The notes under the pieces were generated by a model that had not been told where the DNA came from, did not search any database, and worked only from the letters and a program-made list of their open reading frames with translations. The translations under genes and the position numbers were made by a program. 64,000 bases of DNA from Flavivirga algicola (GTDB lineage Bacteria > Bacteroidota > Bacteroidia > Flavobacteriales > Flavobacteriaceae). How positions within the stretch are numbered: the first letter of the stretch is position 1; each line of letters opens with the position of its first letter. The DNA lies in contig NZ_JABBHF010000007.1 in assembly GCF_012910715.1 (NCBI RefSeq), positions 253,001-317,000 on the forward strand, written 5' to 3'. Shown here in pieces: positions 52,492 through 61,187 of the stretch.

Positions 52492-53172
52492 TTAAAGATT
52501 AAAACTAAATAGATTTTTTACATGTTTTTGTTTTTGATACCAGTCATTATATACTAATTCTAGAGTTTTTATTTTAAAACTTCCAAAATTATGGTCTTTA
52601 TGGTTCTCAATTAGATTTAAAAAATCTGATTTTTTACTTAAGTTTTCTGTAAAACGAACCACGGTAGCATGTGCCGTTTGTATAGCGTAGCGTTTGTCAA
52701 TACTTTGTTCTAAGGTACTGTTTTTAAAGTTATCCCTCAATTTATTTCTTATTTTATTTAATGATTCATTGTTCATAAAACCCTGAATCATAACGCATGA
52801 AGGGGATGCTGTTATTCCTTTAAATTTAATTTCAATATTCGAATCATCAATTAAACTATCATTGATGTGTTTAATATACTCAGGTAATTCAATGTCCTTT
52901 AACATAAAACCATCGTAACACGATATTATAGACATAACAGTTATATGAATATCGGAATTGGCATAATAATACTGATTGGGTTCTATAGTTTTAAGTTTAC
53001 TAAGAAATTTTTGGATTTCATTTTTAACTTTTTTTGAAGGTCTGGCTAAAAGTGTAATACCAAATCTATTGTCTAAAGGCGAATGAATTAAATCATCAAT
53101 TTGATAGTCATCGTTAGAAATTTTTTGGATGGATTCCTCGTATAGATTTTTATAGTGTGCTTCTAAATTCAT
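52492..53172 (-). CDS. 2H phosphoesterase superfamily protein (2'-5' RNA ligase-like)
   Basis: The 226-residue protein has the two HxT/Sx motifs of the 2H fold, HITV near residue 76 (NSDIHITVMSI) and HATV near 168 (QTAHATVVRF), which provide the paired catalytic histidines. Related enzymes cleave or form 2'-5' or cyclic phosphodiesters in RNA, tRNA splicing intermediates or small nucleotides. The substrate is unknown. It begins 16 bases after the recF stop codon and ends 35 bases before the DUF721 gene. Confidence 0.85.
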   Translation of the reverse strand: MNLEAHYKNLYEESIQKISNDDYQIDDLIHSPLDNRFGITLLARPSKKVKNEIQKFLSKLKTIEPNQYYYANSDIHITVMSIISCYDGFMLKDIELPEYIKHINDSLIDDSNIEIKFKGITASPSCVMIQGFMNNESLNKIRNKLRDNFKNSTLEQSIDKRYAIQTAHATVVRFTENLSKKSDFLNLIENHKDHNFGSFKIKTLELVYNDWYQKQKHVKNLFSFNL

Positions 53173-53188
53173 TAAATTTTATTAAAAC

Positions 53189-54268
53189 TTATAGTTTAAA
53201 AATCTCATAAGATTGGTGTACTTGTTTCACTGCAGCTTCGGTACGTTCTGCATGGGTATCACTTATAAATAACTGCCCGAAATTTTCATCATCGACCAAT
53301 TTAATGATTTGAGCTACACGATTCTCATCTAATTTATCAAAAATATCATCAAGTAATAAAATAGGATTTACGCCACTTTGCGCTTTAATAAAGTCGAATT
53401 GGGCTAATTTTAAAGCAATTAAGAATGATTTTTGCTGACCCTGGCTACCAAACTTTTTAATAGGATGTTCTTCAATATTAAAATGTAAATCATCTTTATG
53501 AATACCAACACTTGTGTATTGCAGAGCTTTATCTTTATTGATAATATTTTTTAAAAGGGTATTTAAATCGGTTTCAAATAAATCACTATGATACTTCAAA
53601 TCAACTATTTCCTTGCCATTGCTAATAGCTTCATAACGAGATTTGAAAATGGGGATAAATTCTTTTAAAAAAGCATCTCGTTTTTCAAATATACGCGTTC
53701 CAAAGTCTGTTAATTGATCGTTATAAACCTCTAAAGTATCATTATTAAAGGTGTGGTTTAAAGCAAAATACTTTAACAAGGCATTACGTTGAGCCAGTAT
53801 TTTATTGTAATTAATTAAATCGTTTAAATAGGTTTTATCGCTTTGAGAAATAACGCTATCTATAAACTTTCTCCGAGTATCGCTACCTTCAATGATTAAA
53901 TTTCTATCAGCAGGTGAAATAATTACAAGGGGTAAAAAACCGATGTGCTCACTAAATTTTTCATAAACCTTAGCATTGCGCTTAATAACTTTTTTTTTGC
54001 CTCGTTTTAAACTAATAATTATTTTTTCGGTTTTAGCCTCTTTTTCATAATCGCCATTGATGACAAAAAAGTCTTCATCATGCTTTATGTTTTGAGTTGC
54101 TACTGGGTTAAAATAGCTTTTTCCAAAAGATAAATGATAAATGGCGTCCAGTACATTGGTTTTTCCAATGCCATTATTTCCAACAATACAATTTATTTTA
54201 TCATTGAAAGTAAACGATTTACTATCAAAGTTTTTGTAATTAAGTAATGAAAGTGATTTTAAAATCAT
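53189..54268 (-). CDS. recF: DNA replication and repair protein RecF
   Basis: The 359-residue SMC-like ATPase has Walker [15 protein letters not shown] (about residues 30-37), the ABC signature region [19 protein letters not shown], and Walker [16 protein letters not shown]. RecF with RecO and RecR loads RecA at single-stranded gaps. Length is normal. It is divergent from the TPR membrane protein gene and leads a minus-strand group with the 2H phosphoesterase and DUF721 genes. Confidence 0.97.
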   Translation of the reverse strand: MILKSLSLLNYKNFDSKSFTFNDKINCIVGNNGIGKTNVLDAIYHLSFGKSYFNPVATQNIKHDEDFFVINGDYEKEAKTEKIIISLKRGKKKVIKRNAKVYEKFSEHIGFLPLVIISPADRNLIIEGSDTRRKFIDSVISQSDKTYLNDLINYNKILAQRNALLKYFALNHTFNNDTLEVYNDQLTDFGTRIFEKRDAFLKEFIPIFKSRYEAISNGKEIVDLKYHSDLFETDLNTLLKNIINKDKALQYTSVGIHKDDLHFNIEEHPIKKFGSQGQQKSFLIALKLAQFDFIKAQSGVNPILLLDDIFDKLDENRVAQIIKLVDDENFGQLFISDTHAERTEAAVKQVHQSYEIFKL

Positions 54269-54373
54269 AAAAAAAGCGACTTAAAGGCTATTTAGTTGCT
54301 AAACTCTTTAAAAAGAAGTGCAAATTATTGAAAAATATCAAATAAATACCCTTTTAGTTATGAAGAAAAATTA

Positions 54374-54381
54374 TATTTTTG
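54374..54381 (+). promoter_or_regulatory. -7 box for the TPR protein-ribH operon
   Basis: TATTTTTG matches TAnnTTTG, with a T-rich -33 region about 18 bases upstream. The leader to the ATG at 54407 would be about 20 bases. Confidence 0.5.
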
Positions 54382-54406
54382 CGGCGCATAAATATAGATA
54401 GAATAC

Positions 54407-55177
54407 ATGGCGACTTATAATAAAAGAGGATATAAACCTAAAAATAAAGTAGAGAAAGAACAAAACATAGAAGTAGACTCTACAACGGCAGAAGTTTTTA
54501 ATACCCTTGACGAAACGGCTTCTAAAACAGAAGCATTTGTAGCGAAGAACCAAAAATATATTTATATAGTAATAGGGCTTGTTGCTGTTATTGTTTTAGG
54601 GTCTTTAGGATATAAGGAATTTATAGCAAAGCCTAAACAAATATCTGCAATGAACGATATGTTTCAGGCTCAAAAATATTTTGATCAGGCTGTTACTGGA
54701 GTGGAAAAAGACTCCTTGTATAATTTGGCCTTAAATGGAGGAGAAGGGAAATTTGGAATGCTGGATATTATTGAAGAGTACAGTGGAACACCTTCTGCTA
54801 ATCTAGCAAGTTATTATGCTGGTACTGCCTATTTAAGATTGAAAGATTATAAAAAGGCCGTTGAGCATTTAGAGAATTTTAAAAGTGATGATGAAATATT
54901 AGCACCTATAGCAAAAGGTAATATAGGTGACGCTTTTGTACAATTAAACCAGCAAGAAGAAGCTCTAGGATTTTATGAAGAAGCGGCCGAAATGCGCAAT
55001 AACGAATATACAACACCTATGTATTTGTTTAAAGCAGGTGCTATTGCCTTAGATTTAGGAAAAGCAGATAAGGCTCTGGGGTATTTTGAGAGAATTAAAG
55101 AAGACTTCCCTAGTTCAAATGAAGCTTCTAAAGTGGATGTGTTTATAGGTAAAGCGCAAGTATTGGCTGGCAAATAG
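54407..55177 (+). CDS. Membrane-anchored TPR protein (YfgM-like)
   Basis: The 256-residue protein has a charged cytoplasmic N-terminus (about 45 residues), one transmembrane helix (about 51-70, YIYIVIGLVAVIVLGSLGY) and a periplasmic TPR domain with recognisable units (ASYYAGTAYLRLKDYKKAVEHL, GNIGDAFVQLNQQEEALGFYEEA, KAGAIALDLGKADKALGYFERI). It resembles YfgM, which works with SecYEG and periplasmic chaperones, but that function is only inferred. It is followed 5 bases later by ribH. Confidence 0.88.
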   Translation: MATYNKRGYKPKNKVEKEQNIEVDSTTAEVFNTLDETASKTEAFVAKNQKYIYIVIGLVAVIVLGSLGYKEFIAKPKQISAMNDMFQAQKYFDQAVTGVEKDSLYNLALNGGEGKFGMLDIIEEYSGTPSANLASYYAGTAYLRLKDYKKAVEHLENFKSDDEILAPIAKGNIGDAFVQLNQQEEALGFYEEAAEMRNNEYTTPMYLFKAGAIALDLGKADKALGYFERIKEDFPSSNEASKVDVFIGKAQVLAGK

Positions 55178-55182
55178 ATAAT

Positions 55183-55668
55183 ATGGCTACGGAAAATAAA
55201 AACTTATCCGATTACGATAAAACAACAATCCCAAACGCGAGTAAATTTCGGTTTGGGATTGTTGTTTCAGAATGGAATGATACCATTACAGAGGGACTCT
55301 ATGACGGTGCTTATAATACTTTGGTAGAAAATGGCGTACAGCCAAATAACATTATTAGATGGAACGTTCCAGGTAGTTATGAGCTTATCTATGGCTGTAA
55401 AAAAATGCAAGAGCAGATGGTCAATGCTGTTATTGCAGTAGGAAGTGTTATACAGGGAGAAACGAAACATTTCGATTTTGTTTGTGAAGCTGTATCTCAA
55501 GGAATAAAAGATTTAAATGTTACTCGAGAAACGCCCGTAATATTTTGTGTGCTTACAGATAATAATATGCAACAAGCCGTAGAGCGTTCTGGCGGTAAGC
55601 ATGGTAATAAAGGAACTGAAGCTGCTGTTGCTGCTATTAAGATGGCCGAATTGCGTGAAAATAGTTAG
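55183..55668 (+). CDS. ribH: 6,7-dimethyl-8-ribityllumazine synthase
   Basis: The 161-residue enzyme performs the penultimate step of riboflavin synthesis. Expected features are FRFGIVVSEWNDTITEGLYDGA, the VPGSYELIYG loop, AVGSVIQGETKHFDFVCEAV with the catalytic His, and VIFCVLTDNNMQQA. It is co-transcribed with the TPR membrane protein gene (5-base gap), not with other rib genes. Codons 13-29 contain a perfect 17-bp inverted repeat, which is unusual. No FMN riboswitch fits in front of it. Confidence 0.97.
   Translation: MATENKNLSDYDKTTIPNASKFRFGIVVSEWNDTITEGLYDGAYNTLVENGVQPNNIIRWNVPGSYELIYGCKKMQEQMVNAVIAVGSVIQGETKHFDFVCEAVSQGIKDLNVTRETPVIFCVLTDNNMQQAVERSGGKHGNKGTEAAVAAIKMAELRENS
55220..55267 (+). 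repeat. Perfect 17-bp inverted repeat inside ribH
   Basis: Arm 55220-55236 (AAACAACAATCCCAAAC) is the exact reverse complement of arm 55251-55267, separated by 14 bases. It lies 38 bases into the coding sequence and would fold into a very stable hairpin in the mRNA. Confidence 0.9.
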
Positions 55669-55796
55669 TTTGGTGGTTGCTAATCAGTGATTGGTTGAGT
55701 TTTTTACTTCTAATTTCAAACTCCAAGCATCTTGCTTTGTTAGACTCTGTTAACAATTTTTGACATTCCAACAGCTGTTTTCTGTCTATTTTTAAG

Positions 55797-55804
55797 TATT
55801 TTTG
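55797..55804 (+). promoter_or_regulatory. -7 box for the small-protein/mutL operon
   Basis: TATTTTTG matches TAnnTTTG 21 bases upstream of the TTG start at 55825. Confidence 0.45.
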
Positions 55805-55824
55805 AACAAAGCGTTTTATAGATT

Positions 55825-56058
55825 TTGTTTAAGCAACGTAAAAATAGAACTTTTAAATATGAGCCTAGATTTTCTAAGGAAAATCAAACAGGCTCAAATC
55901 CAAAAGAAGATTTTGATTCTGAAGACTTTGTTTCAAAATGGAAGCGACAAAGAGGAAACAATGTACGAGTTAAAGGAGCCCTGCCTGTGAAAACATTAAT
56001 TTTAGTTTTGGTATTATTATTGCTTTGTATGTATGTATTAGAGAAAAAATACATGTAA
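55825..56058 (+). CDS. Small single-pass membrane protein A (paired with the next gene)
   Basis: The 77-residue product has a basic N-terminus (MFKQRKNRTFKYEPRF), a charged acidic middle, and a C-terminal transmembrane helix (about 53-70, VKTLILVLVLLLLCMYVLE). The start must be TTG at 55825 because an in-frame TAG ends at 55821 and no early ATG exists. The N-terminus is clearly related to that of the next gene (KNRTFKYEPRF versus KNKKFSYTPRYF), which supports both frame and start. An overlapping frame from 55802 is not supported. Function is unknown. Both genes precede mutL by short gaps. Confidence 0.75.
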   Translation: MFKQRKNRTFKYEPRFSKENQTGSNPKEDFDSEDFVSKWKRQRGNNVRVKGALPVKTLILVLVLLLLCMYVLEKKYM

Positions 56059-56076
56059 CCTTAAAGCTTAAAAACT

Positions 56077-56364
56077 ATGGGAATTTTAAAAATACGGAAA
56101 AACAAAAAGTTTAGTTATACACCACGTTATTTTGATGATAAAGGTCAAGGCAACCCTTTTGAAATTAAACACAAATTTGACGAATACAGGACAACTGTAG
56201 GTAGTAATAAGGGCTTAAAAACAAAGTTTAATAATGCTTTAGACGATTTTAAAAATAATCCAGATAAAGAGGTTAACAGACGTGTTTTAATAATAGTTGG
56301 AATCCTTGTTTTAATATTTCTTTTTATCATCGATTTCGATTTATCTATATTCTTTTCTAAGTAA
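56077..56364 (+). CDS. Small single-pass membrane protein B
   Basis: The 95-residue product has a basic N-terminus (MGILKIRKNKKFSYTPRYF), a charged linker (about 20-65) and a C-terminal transmembrane helix (about 69-90, VLIIVGILVLIFLFIIDF). It is a paralogue of the upstream small gene. I recall similar short proteins directly before mutL in flavobacterial genomes. It ends 3 bases before the mutL ATG, so the two are probably translationally coupled. Function is unknown. Confidence 0.85.
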   Translation: MGILKIRKNKKFSYTPRYFDDKGQGNPFEIKHKFDEYRTTVGSNKGLKTKFNNALDDFKNNPDKEVNRRVLIIVGILVLIFLFIIDFDLSIFFSK

Positions 56365-56367
56365 TAC

Positions 56368-58221
56368 ATGGCAGACATCATCCAGCTTTTACCCGATCAT
56401 GTCGCTAATCAAATAGCGGCAGGAGAAGTTGTACAACGCCCAGCATCGGTTGTAAAAGAGTTGCTTGAAAACGCTATTGATGCGGGAGCGACAACGATTA
56501 AACTTATTGTAAAAGACGCTGGAAAAACATTGGTTCAAGTTATCGATGACGGTAAGGGGATGAGTGTCACCGATGCCCGTTTGAGTTTTGAACGTCATGC
56601 GACTTCTAAAATTAGGACTGCAGATGATTTATTCCAATTGCATACCAAAGGATTTCGTGGAGAAGCTTTAGCAAGTATAGCGGCAATTGCTCATGTAGAG
56701 CTAAAAACGAAGCAAGAGCAAGATGATGTCGGTACGGCCATTGTGATTGAAGGTAGCAATGTGGTATCGCAAGACGTTGTAGTTACACCAAAAGGAACGT
56801 CTATTTCTGTCAAAAATCTTTTTTTTAATATTCCTGCGCGACGTAATTTTTTAAAATCGAATACGGTTGAATTACGTCATGTTATTGATGAGTTTCAGCG
56901 TGTGGCATTGGCGCATTCTAATATTAGTTTTGCTTTGTACAACAACGGAAGTGAGTCTTTTAATTTACCAATAAGTAACTATAGGCAACGTATTGTAAAT
57001 ATTTTTGGAAACAAAACCAATGAAAAGTTGGTGCCCGTTGAAGAGGATACCGAGGTTCTTAAAATTTCAGGATTTGTTGGTAAGCCCGAATTTGCTAAGA
57101 AAACAAGGGGTGAACAATACTTTTTTGTAAATAATCGCTTTATTAAAAGTGCTTATTTAAATCATGCGATAACTTCTGCATTCGACGGGTTATTAAAAAG
57201 TGGAACGCACCCAAGTTATTTTTTAAACTTGGAGGTAGACCCACAAACAATAGATATTAATATACACCCCACTAAGACAGAAATTAAGTTTGATGATGAG
57301 CATACGCTGTATGCTTTGTTGCGTTCTGCAGTTAAGCATAGCCTGGGACAATTTAATATTGCGCCTGTTTTAGATTTTGAGCGTGATCCAAACCTTGATA
57401 CGCCGTATGCGTATAAAAATAAAAACACAGATGTACCAAAAGTAGAAGTAGATCGAACTTTTAATCCTTTTCAGGAAGAAAAACAATCTAAGGCTACGAT
57501 GACAACATCTTATAAAAAAGAGCCTGCTGCTAATTGGGAAGGCTTGTATGTTGGATTAGAGTCTAAAGGCACTAAGACAGATCAGGATTTTAGTGAAGTG
57601 TATTTTGAAAGTGAAGAGTCTACACCTTCAATTTTTGATGAAGAAAAGCAGATAGACACTGTAAATACAACGTATCAGCTTCATAATAAATACATTGTTA
57701 GCACTATTAAATCTGGGATGTTGGTTATCGATCAGCACCGTGCACACCAACGAATTTTATATGAAGAGCTTCTTAAAAATATGACTATTAAAGAAGCGGT
57801 AAGTCAGCAGTTATTGTTCCCACTTCAATTGCATTTTTCAACACAAGAAATCACTATTGTTAAGCAATTAAAAGACGATTTAGAAAATACAGGGTTTGTG
57901 TTTTCAAACTTTGATGATGAATCTCTTGAAATTACGGGAGTTCCAATATCGGTTCCAGAGAGTGAGGTATCTATTATTTTAGAACAATTAATTAGCGATG
58001 TAGAAAATGAAGTGCCAGATAGTCATTTTAGTGCTACGGATTTATTAGCAAAATCAATGGCTAAAAGTTTAGCTATAAAAACAGGGCAATCCTTACAAAA
58101 GGACGAACAGGAACATTTAGTAAATAAGCTGTTTGCTTGTAAAGAACCAAATATTACACCAACTAACAGGTCAACATTCATTACATTAAGTGTAGACGAG
58201 TTAGATAAAAAATTTATATAG
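56368..58221 (+). CDS. mutL: DNA mismatch repair protein MutL
   Basis: The 617-residue protein has the N-terminal GHKL ATPase (ENAIDAGAT, DDGKGM, GFRGEAL, FFNIPARRNFL), a transducer domain, a long flexible linker (about 330-430) and a C-terminal dimerisation domain. In nuclease-active MutL the C-terminal metal motif is DQHA(X)2E(X)4E. Here the aligned residues read DQHRAHQRILYE, so the Ala and first Glu are replaced by Arg and Gln, and no CPHGRP-like motif is visible at the end. It works with MutS; a dam-type strand signal is not expected. Confidence 0.96.
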   Translation: MADIIQLLPDHVANQIAAGEVVQRPASVVKELLENAIDAGATTIKLIVKDAGKTLVQVIDDGKGMSVTDARLSFERHATSKIRTADDLFQLHTKGFRGEALASIAAIAHVELKTKQEQDDVGTAIVIEGSNVVSQDVVVTPKGTSISVKNLFFNIPARRNFLKSNTVELRHVIDEFQRVALAHSNISFALYNNGSESFNLPISNYRQRIVNIFGNKTNEKLVPVEEDTEVLKISGFVGKPEFAKKTRGEQYFFVNNRFIKSAYLNHAITSAFDGLLKSGTHPSYFLNLEVDPQTIDINIHPTKTEIKFDDEHTLYALLRSAVKHSLGQFNIAPVLDFERDPNLDTPYAYKNKNTDVPKVEVDRTFNPFQEEKQSKATMTTSYKKEPAANWEGLYVGLESKGTKTDQDFSEVYFESEESTPSIFDEEKQIDTVNTTYQLHNKYIVSTIKSGMLVIDQHRAHQRILYEELLKNMTIKEAVSQQLLFPLQLHFSTQEITIVKQLKDDLENTGFVFSNFDDESLEITGVPISVPESEVSIILEQLISDVENEVPDSHFSATDLLAKSMAKSLAIKTGQSLQKDEQEHLVNKLFACKEPNITPTNRSTFITLSVDELDKKFI

Positions 58222-58225
58222 AATT

Positions 58226-58984
58226 ATGATGAGGATTTCAGAAACCGTTAAACATTTAATTATTATTAATGTGATTATGTTTATTGGTAGCATGTTTATT
58301 GGGGAGGGCATGTTGTTTAAAGAGTGGTTTTCAATGTATTTCCCAAAAAATGAATTATTCCAGCCCTGGCAAATACTCACACATATGTTCATGCATGGAG
58401 GAGGGATGCATATTTTTTTCAATATGTTTGCACTTTGGATGTTTGGTACACCTGTTGAGCAGGTTTTAGGTTCTAAACGATTCTTATTTGTCTATTTCTC
58501 CGCAGGATTAGGAGCTGTAGGACTGCAGATATTATATTCCTATTTTATATATCAGAGTGATTTATCTATATTGGTTAATGCAGGTTTCGATACCACTCAA
58601 ATACTTGAGACTTTAAATTCGGGTTTTGGAATGAGGGATACGCGCTGGGACACTTTTCTTCCTGGAGATAAACTTAAAAACTTTTTGGAGGCTTTTCATG
58701 TGCCAATGGTAGGTGCTTCGGGATGTATTATGGGAATTATGGCAGCATTTGCTATGATGAATCCCAATGCTGAACTTATGATGTTATTCTTACCAATACC
58801 TATTAAAGCGAAGTATTTTATCCCAGGTATCATTATCTTGGATCTAATTTCGGGTTTAACAGGGCAGTCCTTTTTTAGCCCGAGTAATACAGCATACATG
58901 GCGCATGTTGGAGGTGCGGTTGTAGGCTTTCTAATTATGTGGTATTGGAAAAAAACACAGTTTAATAGAAATCGTTGGAACTAA
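58226..58984 (+). CDS. Rhomboid family intramembrane serine protease (first)
   Basis: The 252-residue protein has six transmembrane helices, HMFMHGGGMHIFFNMFALWMFG in the L1/helix 2 region, the catalytic Ser in GASGCIMG (GxSG) and the catalytic His in AHVGGAVVG. It should cleave single-pass membrane proteins within the bilayer. It starts 4 bases after mutL and its stop codon overlaps the start of the second rhomboid gene (TAATG). Confidence 0.93.
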   Translation: MMRISETVKHLIIINVIMFIGSMFIGEGMLFKEWFSMYFPKNELFQPWQILTHMFMHGGGMHIFFNMFALWMFGTPVEQVLGSKRFLFVYFSAGLGAVGLQILYSYFIYQSDLSILVNAGFDTTQILETLNSGFGMRDTRWDTFLPGDKLKNFLEAFHVPMVGASGCIMGIMAAFAMMNPNAELMMLFLPIPIKAKYFIPGIIILDLISGLTGQSFFSPSNTAYMAHVGGAVVGFLIMWYWKKTQFNRNRWN

Positions 58985-59850
58985 TGACTTCGCTTTCTCA
59001 AGACATAAAAGATAAATTGTCCAGACTTAATGTTCTGGAAAAGGTTATAGTTATAAACTTGATTGTTTTTGTGCTTGGATTACTTTTAAAGTCTAATATA
59101 GGCTGGCTTGAATTACCAAGTGATTTGTCGGATTTTATAGTGCAACCATGGGCTATTATAACCTATGCTTTTTTACATTACGATTTTTGGCATTTTTTCT
59201 TTAACATGCTGTGGTTATATTTTATTGGGCGTATGTTTTTAAACCTATTCAGTCCTAAAATGGCACTAAATATTTATTTTTTAGGGGCCATGGCAGGCGG
59301 CTTGTTGTATATGCTATGTTATATCATGTTTCCTAATGTGTTTCAAGCAAACTCCCGATTATTAGGGGCTTCGGCTGCGGTTAGGGCCTTGTTAATATTT
59401 CTTTGTGCCTATATGCCAAATCAGGAACTGCGTTTTTTTACATTTAATTTGAAATTATGGTATGTAGGTGTTGCTATTGTAATAATTGATGTTATTGGTG
59501 TGTTTTCTGGAATCAATAATCCAGTGGGTAATTCTGGTGGTAATCTGGCACATTTAGGAGGTGTGCTGTTAGGTTATTTTTATGCAAAACAATTAACGAA
59601 AGGGCAAGATATAGGTAGAGGTTTTGAGAGTATTATGGACGCTGTTTTTAATATGTTTAAGCGAACAAAAAAAGGCCCATTGAAAACAGTGCATAGAAAC
59701 AAATCAAAAATTGGGGGGTATACTAAAGCCGATTTTAAGGAGTTTAATAATCAGAAGAAAATAGATGTTATTCTAGATAAAATTAGTAAGAGTGGTTATG
59801 ATAGTCTAACTGCCGAAGAAAAGGAGTTTTTGTTTAGAGCAGGAAAGTAA
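58984..59850 (+). CDS. Rhomboid family intramembrane serine protease (second)
   Basis: The 288-residue protein has six transmembrane helices, HYDFWHFFFNMLWLYFIGRMF near helix 2, Ser in RLLGASAAVRALL and His in NLAHLGGVLLGY. The serine motif is GASA rather than GASG, so the active site is kept with a changed following residue. A cytoplasmic C-terminal tail of about 80 residues ends with SLTAEEKEFLFRAGK, seen in Bacteroidota rhomboids from memory. The ATG at 58984 shares one base with the previous stop codon. A longer frame from 58975 is not needed. Confidence 0.92.
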   Translation: MTSLSQDIKDKLSRLNVLEKVIVINLIVFVLGLLLKSNIGWLELPSDLSDFIVQPWAIITYAFLHYDFWHFFFNMLWLYFIGRMFLNLFSPKMALNIYFLGAMAGGLLYMLCYIMFPNVFQANSRLLGASAAVRALLIFLCAYMPNQELRFFTFNLKLWYVGVAIVIIDVIGVFSGINNPVGNSGGNLAHLGGVLLGYFYAKQLTKGQDIGRGFESIMDAVFNMFKRTKKGPLKTVHRNKSKIGGYTKADFKEFNNQKKIDVILDKISKSGYDSLTAEEKEFLFRAGK

Positions 59851-60152
59851 TTCTATTGGAGGGTATAGAATAAAATTATACATCTTATAATCATGTATTT
59901 TAGAGAAGAAATTTGTTATTTTAACGAATAAATTCTTACAAATTAATGTTTGCTATTTATCTTCTCAATAATTATTAAGGACTTCATCTTTTGAAGTTGT
60001 AATATTTTAGAGGGGTTCAATTGATTGGCTTAATCCAGAATGAAATTGATTTATTGGATATTCTACATTCTCTAGCAGAAGTTGTAAAACCAATAGAAAA
60101 ATTTAAATGGTATTTATGTATGAATAAATGGATATAGCCTTTGAATGGTAAT
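59851..60152. other. Intergenic region between the second rhomboid and the EEP gene
   Basis: About 300 bases without an established gene. The only protein-like part is the short frame at 60021-60137, listed separately. I see no clear hairpin or promoter box. Confidence 0.5.
60021..60137 (+). pseudogene. Short orphan frame, possible gene remnant
   Basis: A 38-residue frame (beginning LIGLIQNEIDLLDIL and ending WYLCMNKWI) has a balanced, protein-like composition with amphipathic helix periodicity but no ATG start, since the frame opens from a stop codon at 60000-60002. It could be a fragment of a lost gene. No family is recognised. Confidence 0.2.
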
Positions 60153-61175
60153 ATGAAAAAATTAAGTTTTATAAATAAAATTATCTATTATATAAATGTT
60201 ATAGTGGCAATTTTGCTATTATTGTCATTTGCTTTACCATTTTTACCCCCAAAAACATTTTCTATCTTATCAGTACTTAATTTGGGTGTTTCCTTTTTAA
60301 TTCTGGTTAACGTATTGTTCTTTTTATATTGGTTGGTGAAGCTTAAAAAACAATTAATGTTATCATTGTTTGTACTTTTTATTGGATACATCTCTTTTGG
60401 TTCTCTATATAAGTTTTCATCTTCAAAAAAGATAGAAAGCCCTAATAATATAAAGGTTATGAATTATAATGTTAGATTATTTAATCTTTATAATTGGATT
60501 ACTGAAAAGCATGTTGAAAACAAAATTGTTGACTTTATTAAGGCAGAAGCTCCTGAAATTTTGAGTATTCAGGAATATCATCCTCATGAGAATATTGATC
60601 TTTCTTTTTTTAAGTATAAATATGAAAAGCTTTCTGGGAATAAGACAAAATATGGTCAGGCCATTTTTTCGCAATTCCCGATTGTAAATTCTGGATCTAT
60701 TGAGTTTCCAGACACAGGCAACAATGCTATTTTTGCCGATATTTTAAAAGGGAGTGATACGGTTAGGGTTTATAATATTCATTTGGAGTCGTTACGTATC
60801 AATACCAATGTAGAGACTCTTAAGAATGAAGATTCCGAGCGTCTTTTTAAGCGTATTGGAGAGACGTTTAAGATGCAACAGTTTCAAACAGAGCTATTTT
60901 TAATGCATAAAAAACAGTGTACTTATAAAATGATTATTTGTGGTGACTTTAATAATACGGCATTTTCTTATGTATATAGTAAAATTAAAGGTGATTTAAA
61001 CGATACGTTCAAAGAAGCAGGAAACGGATTTGGGCGTACTTACAATTTTAAATTTTTTCCAGTGCGTATCGATTTTATTTTTGCGGAAGAATCCTTTTCT
61101 GTAAATGGTTTTAAAGCTTATAATGAGTGCTATTCTGATCATTATCCCATTATGGCTACGCTTGGTTTGAAGTAG
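60153..61175 (+). CDS. Endonuclease/exonuclease/phosphatase family protein with N-terminal membrane helices
   Basis: The 340-residue protein has two or three N-terminal transmembrane helices (about residues 8-85) and an EEP domain with MNYNVRLFN, SIQEYHP (metal-binding Glu), HLESLRI, GDFNNTAF and the closing YSDHYPIMATL with the catalytic Asp-His. The domain probably faces the periplasm. Members cleave nucleic acid, inositol phosphates or sphingomyelin; the substrate cannot be told. The ATG at 60153 is chosen over a TTG at 60141. Confidence 0.92.
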   Translation: MKKLSFINKIIYYINVIVAILLLLSFALPFLPPKTFSILSVLNLGVSFLILVNVLFFLYWLVKLKKQLMLSLFVLFIGYISFGSLYKFSSSKKIESPNNIKVMNYNVRLFNLYNWITEKHVENKIVDFIKAEAPEILSIQEYHPHENIDLSFFKYKYEKLSGNKTKYGQAIFSQFPIVNSGSIEFPDTGNNAIFADILKGSDTVRVYNIHLESLRINTNVETLKNEDSERLFKRIGETFKMQQFQTELFLMHKKQCTYKMIICGDFNNTAFSYVYSKIKGDLNDTFKEAGNGFGRTYNFKFFPVRIDFIFAEESFSVNGFKAYNECYSDHYPIMATLGLK

Positions 61176-61187
61176 CTGTTTAAGGAA

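Noticed and set aside
55178-55182. FMN riboswitch in front of ribH
   Set aside because: Only 5 bases separate ribH from the upstream coding region, which leaves no room for an aptamer; the strong hairpin lies inside the coding sequence.
55802-55990. Alternative frame overlapping the small membrane protein gene
   Set aside because: Its product has no relation to the downstream paralogue, whereas the 55825 frame does, and it has no membrane helix.
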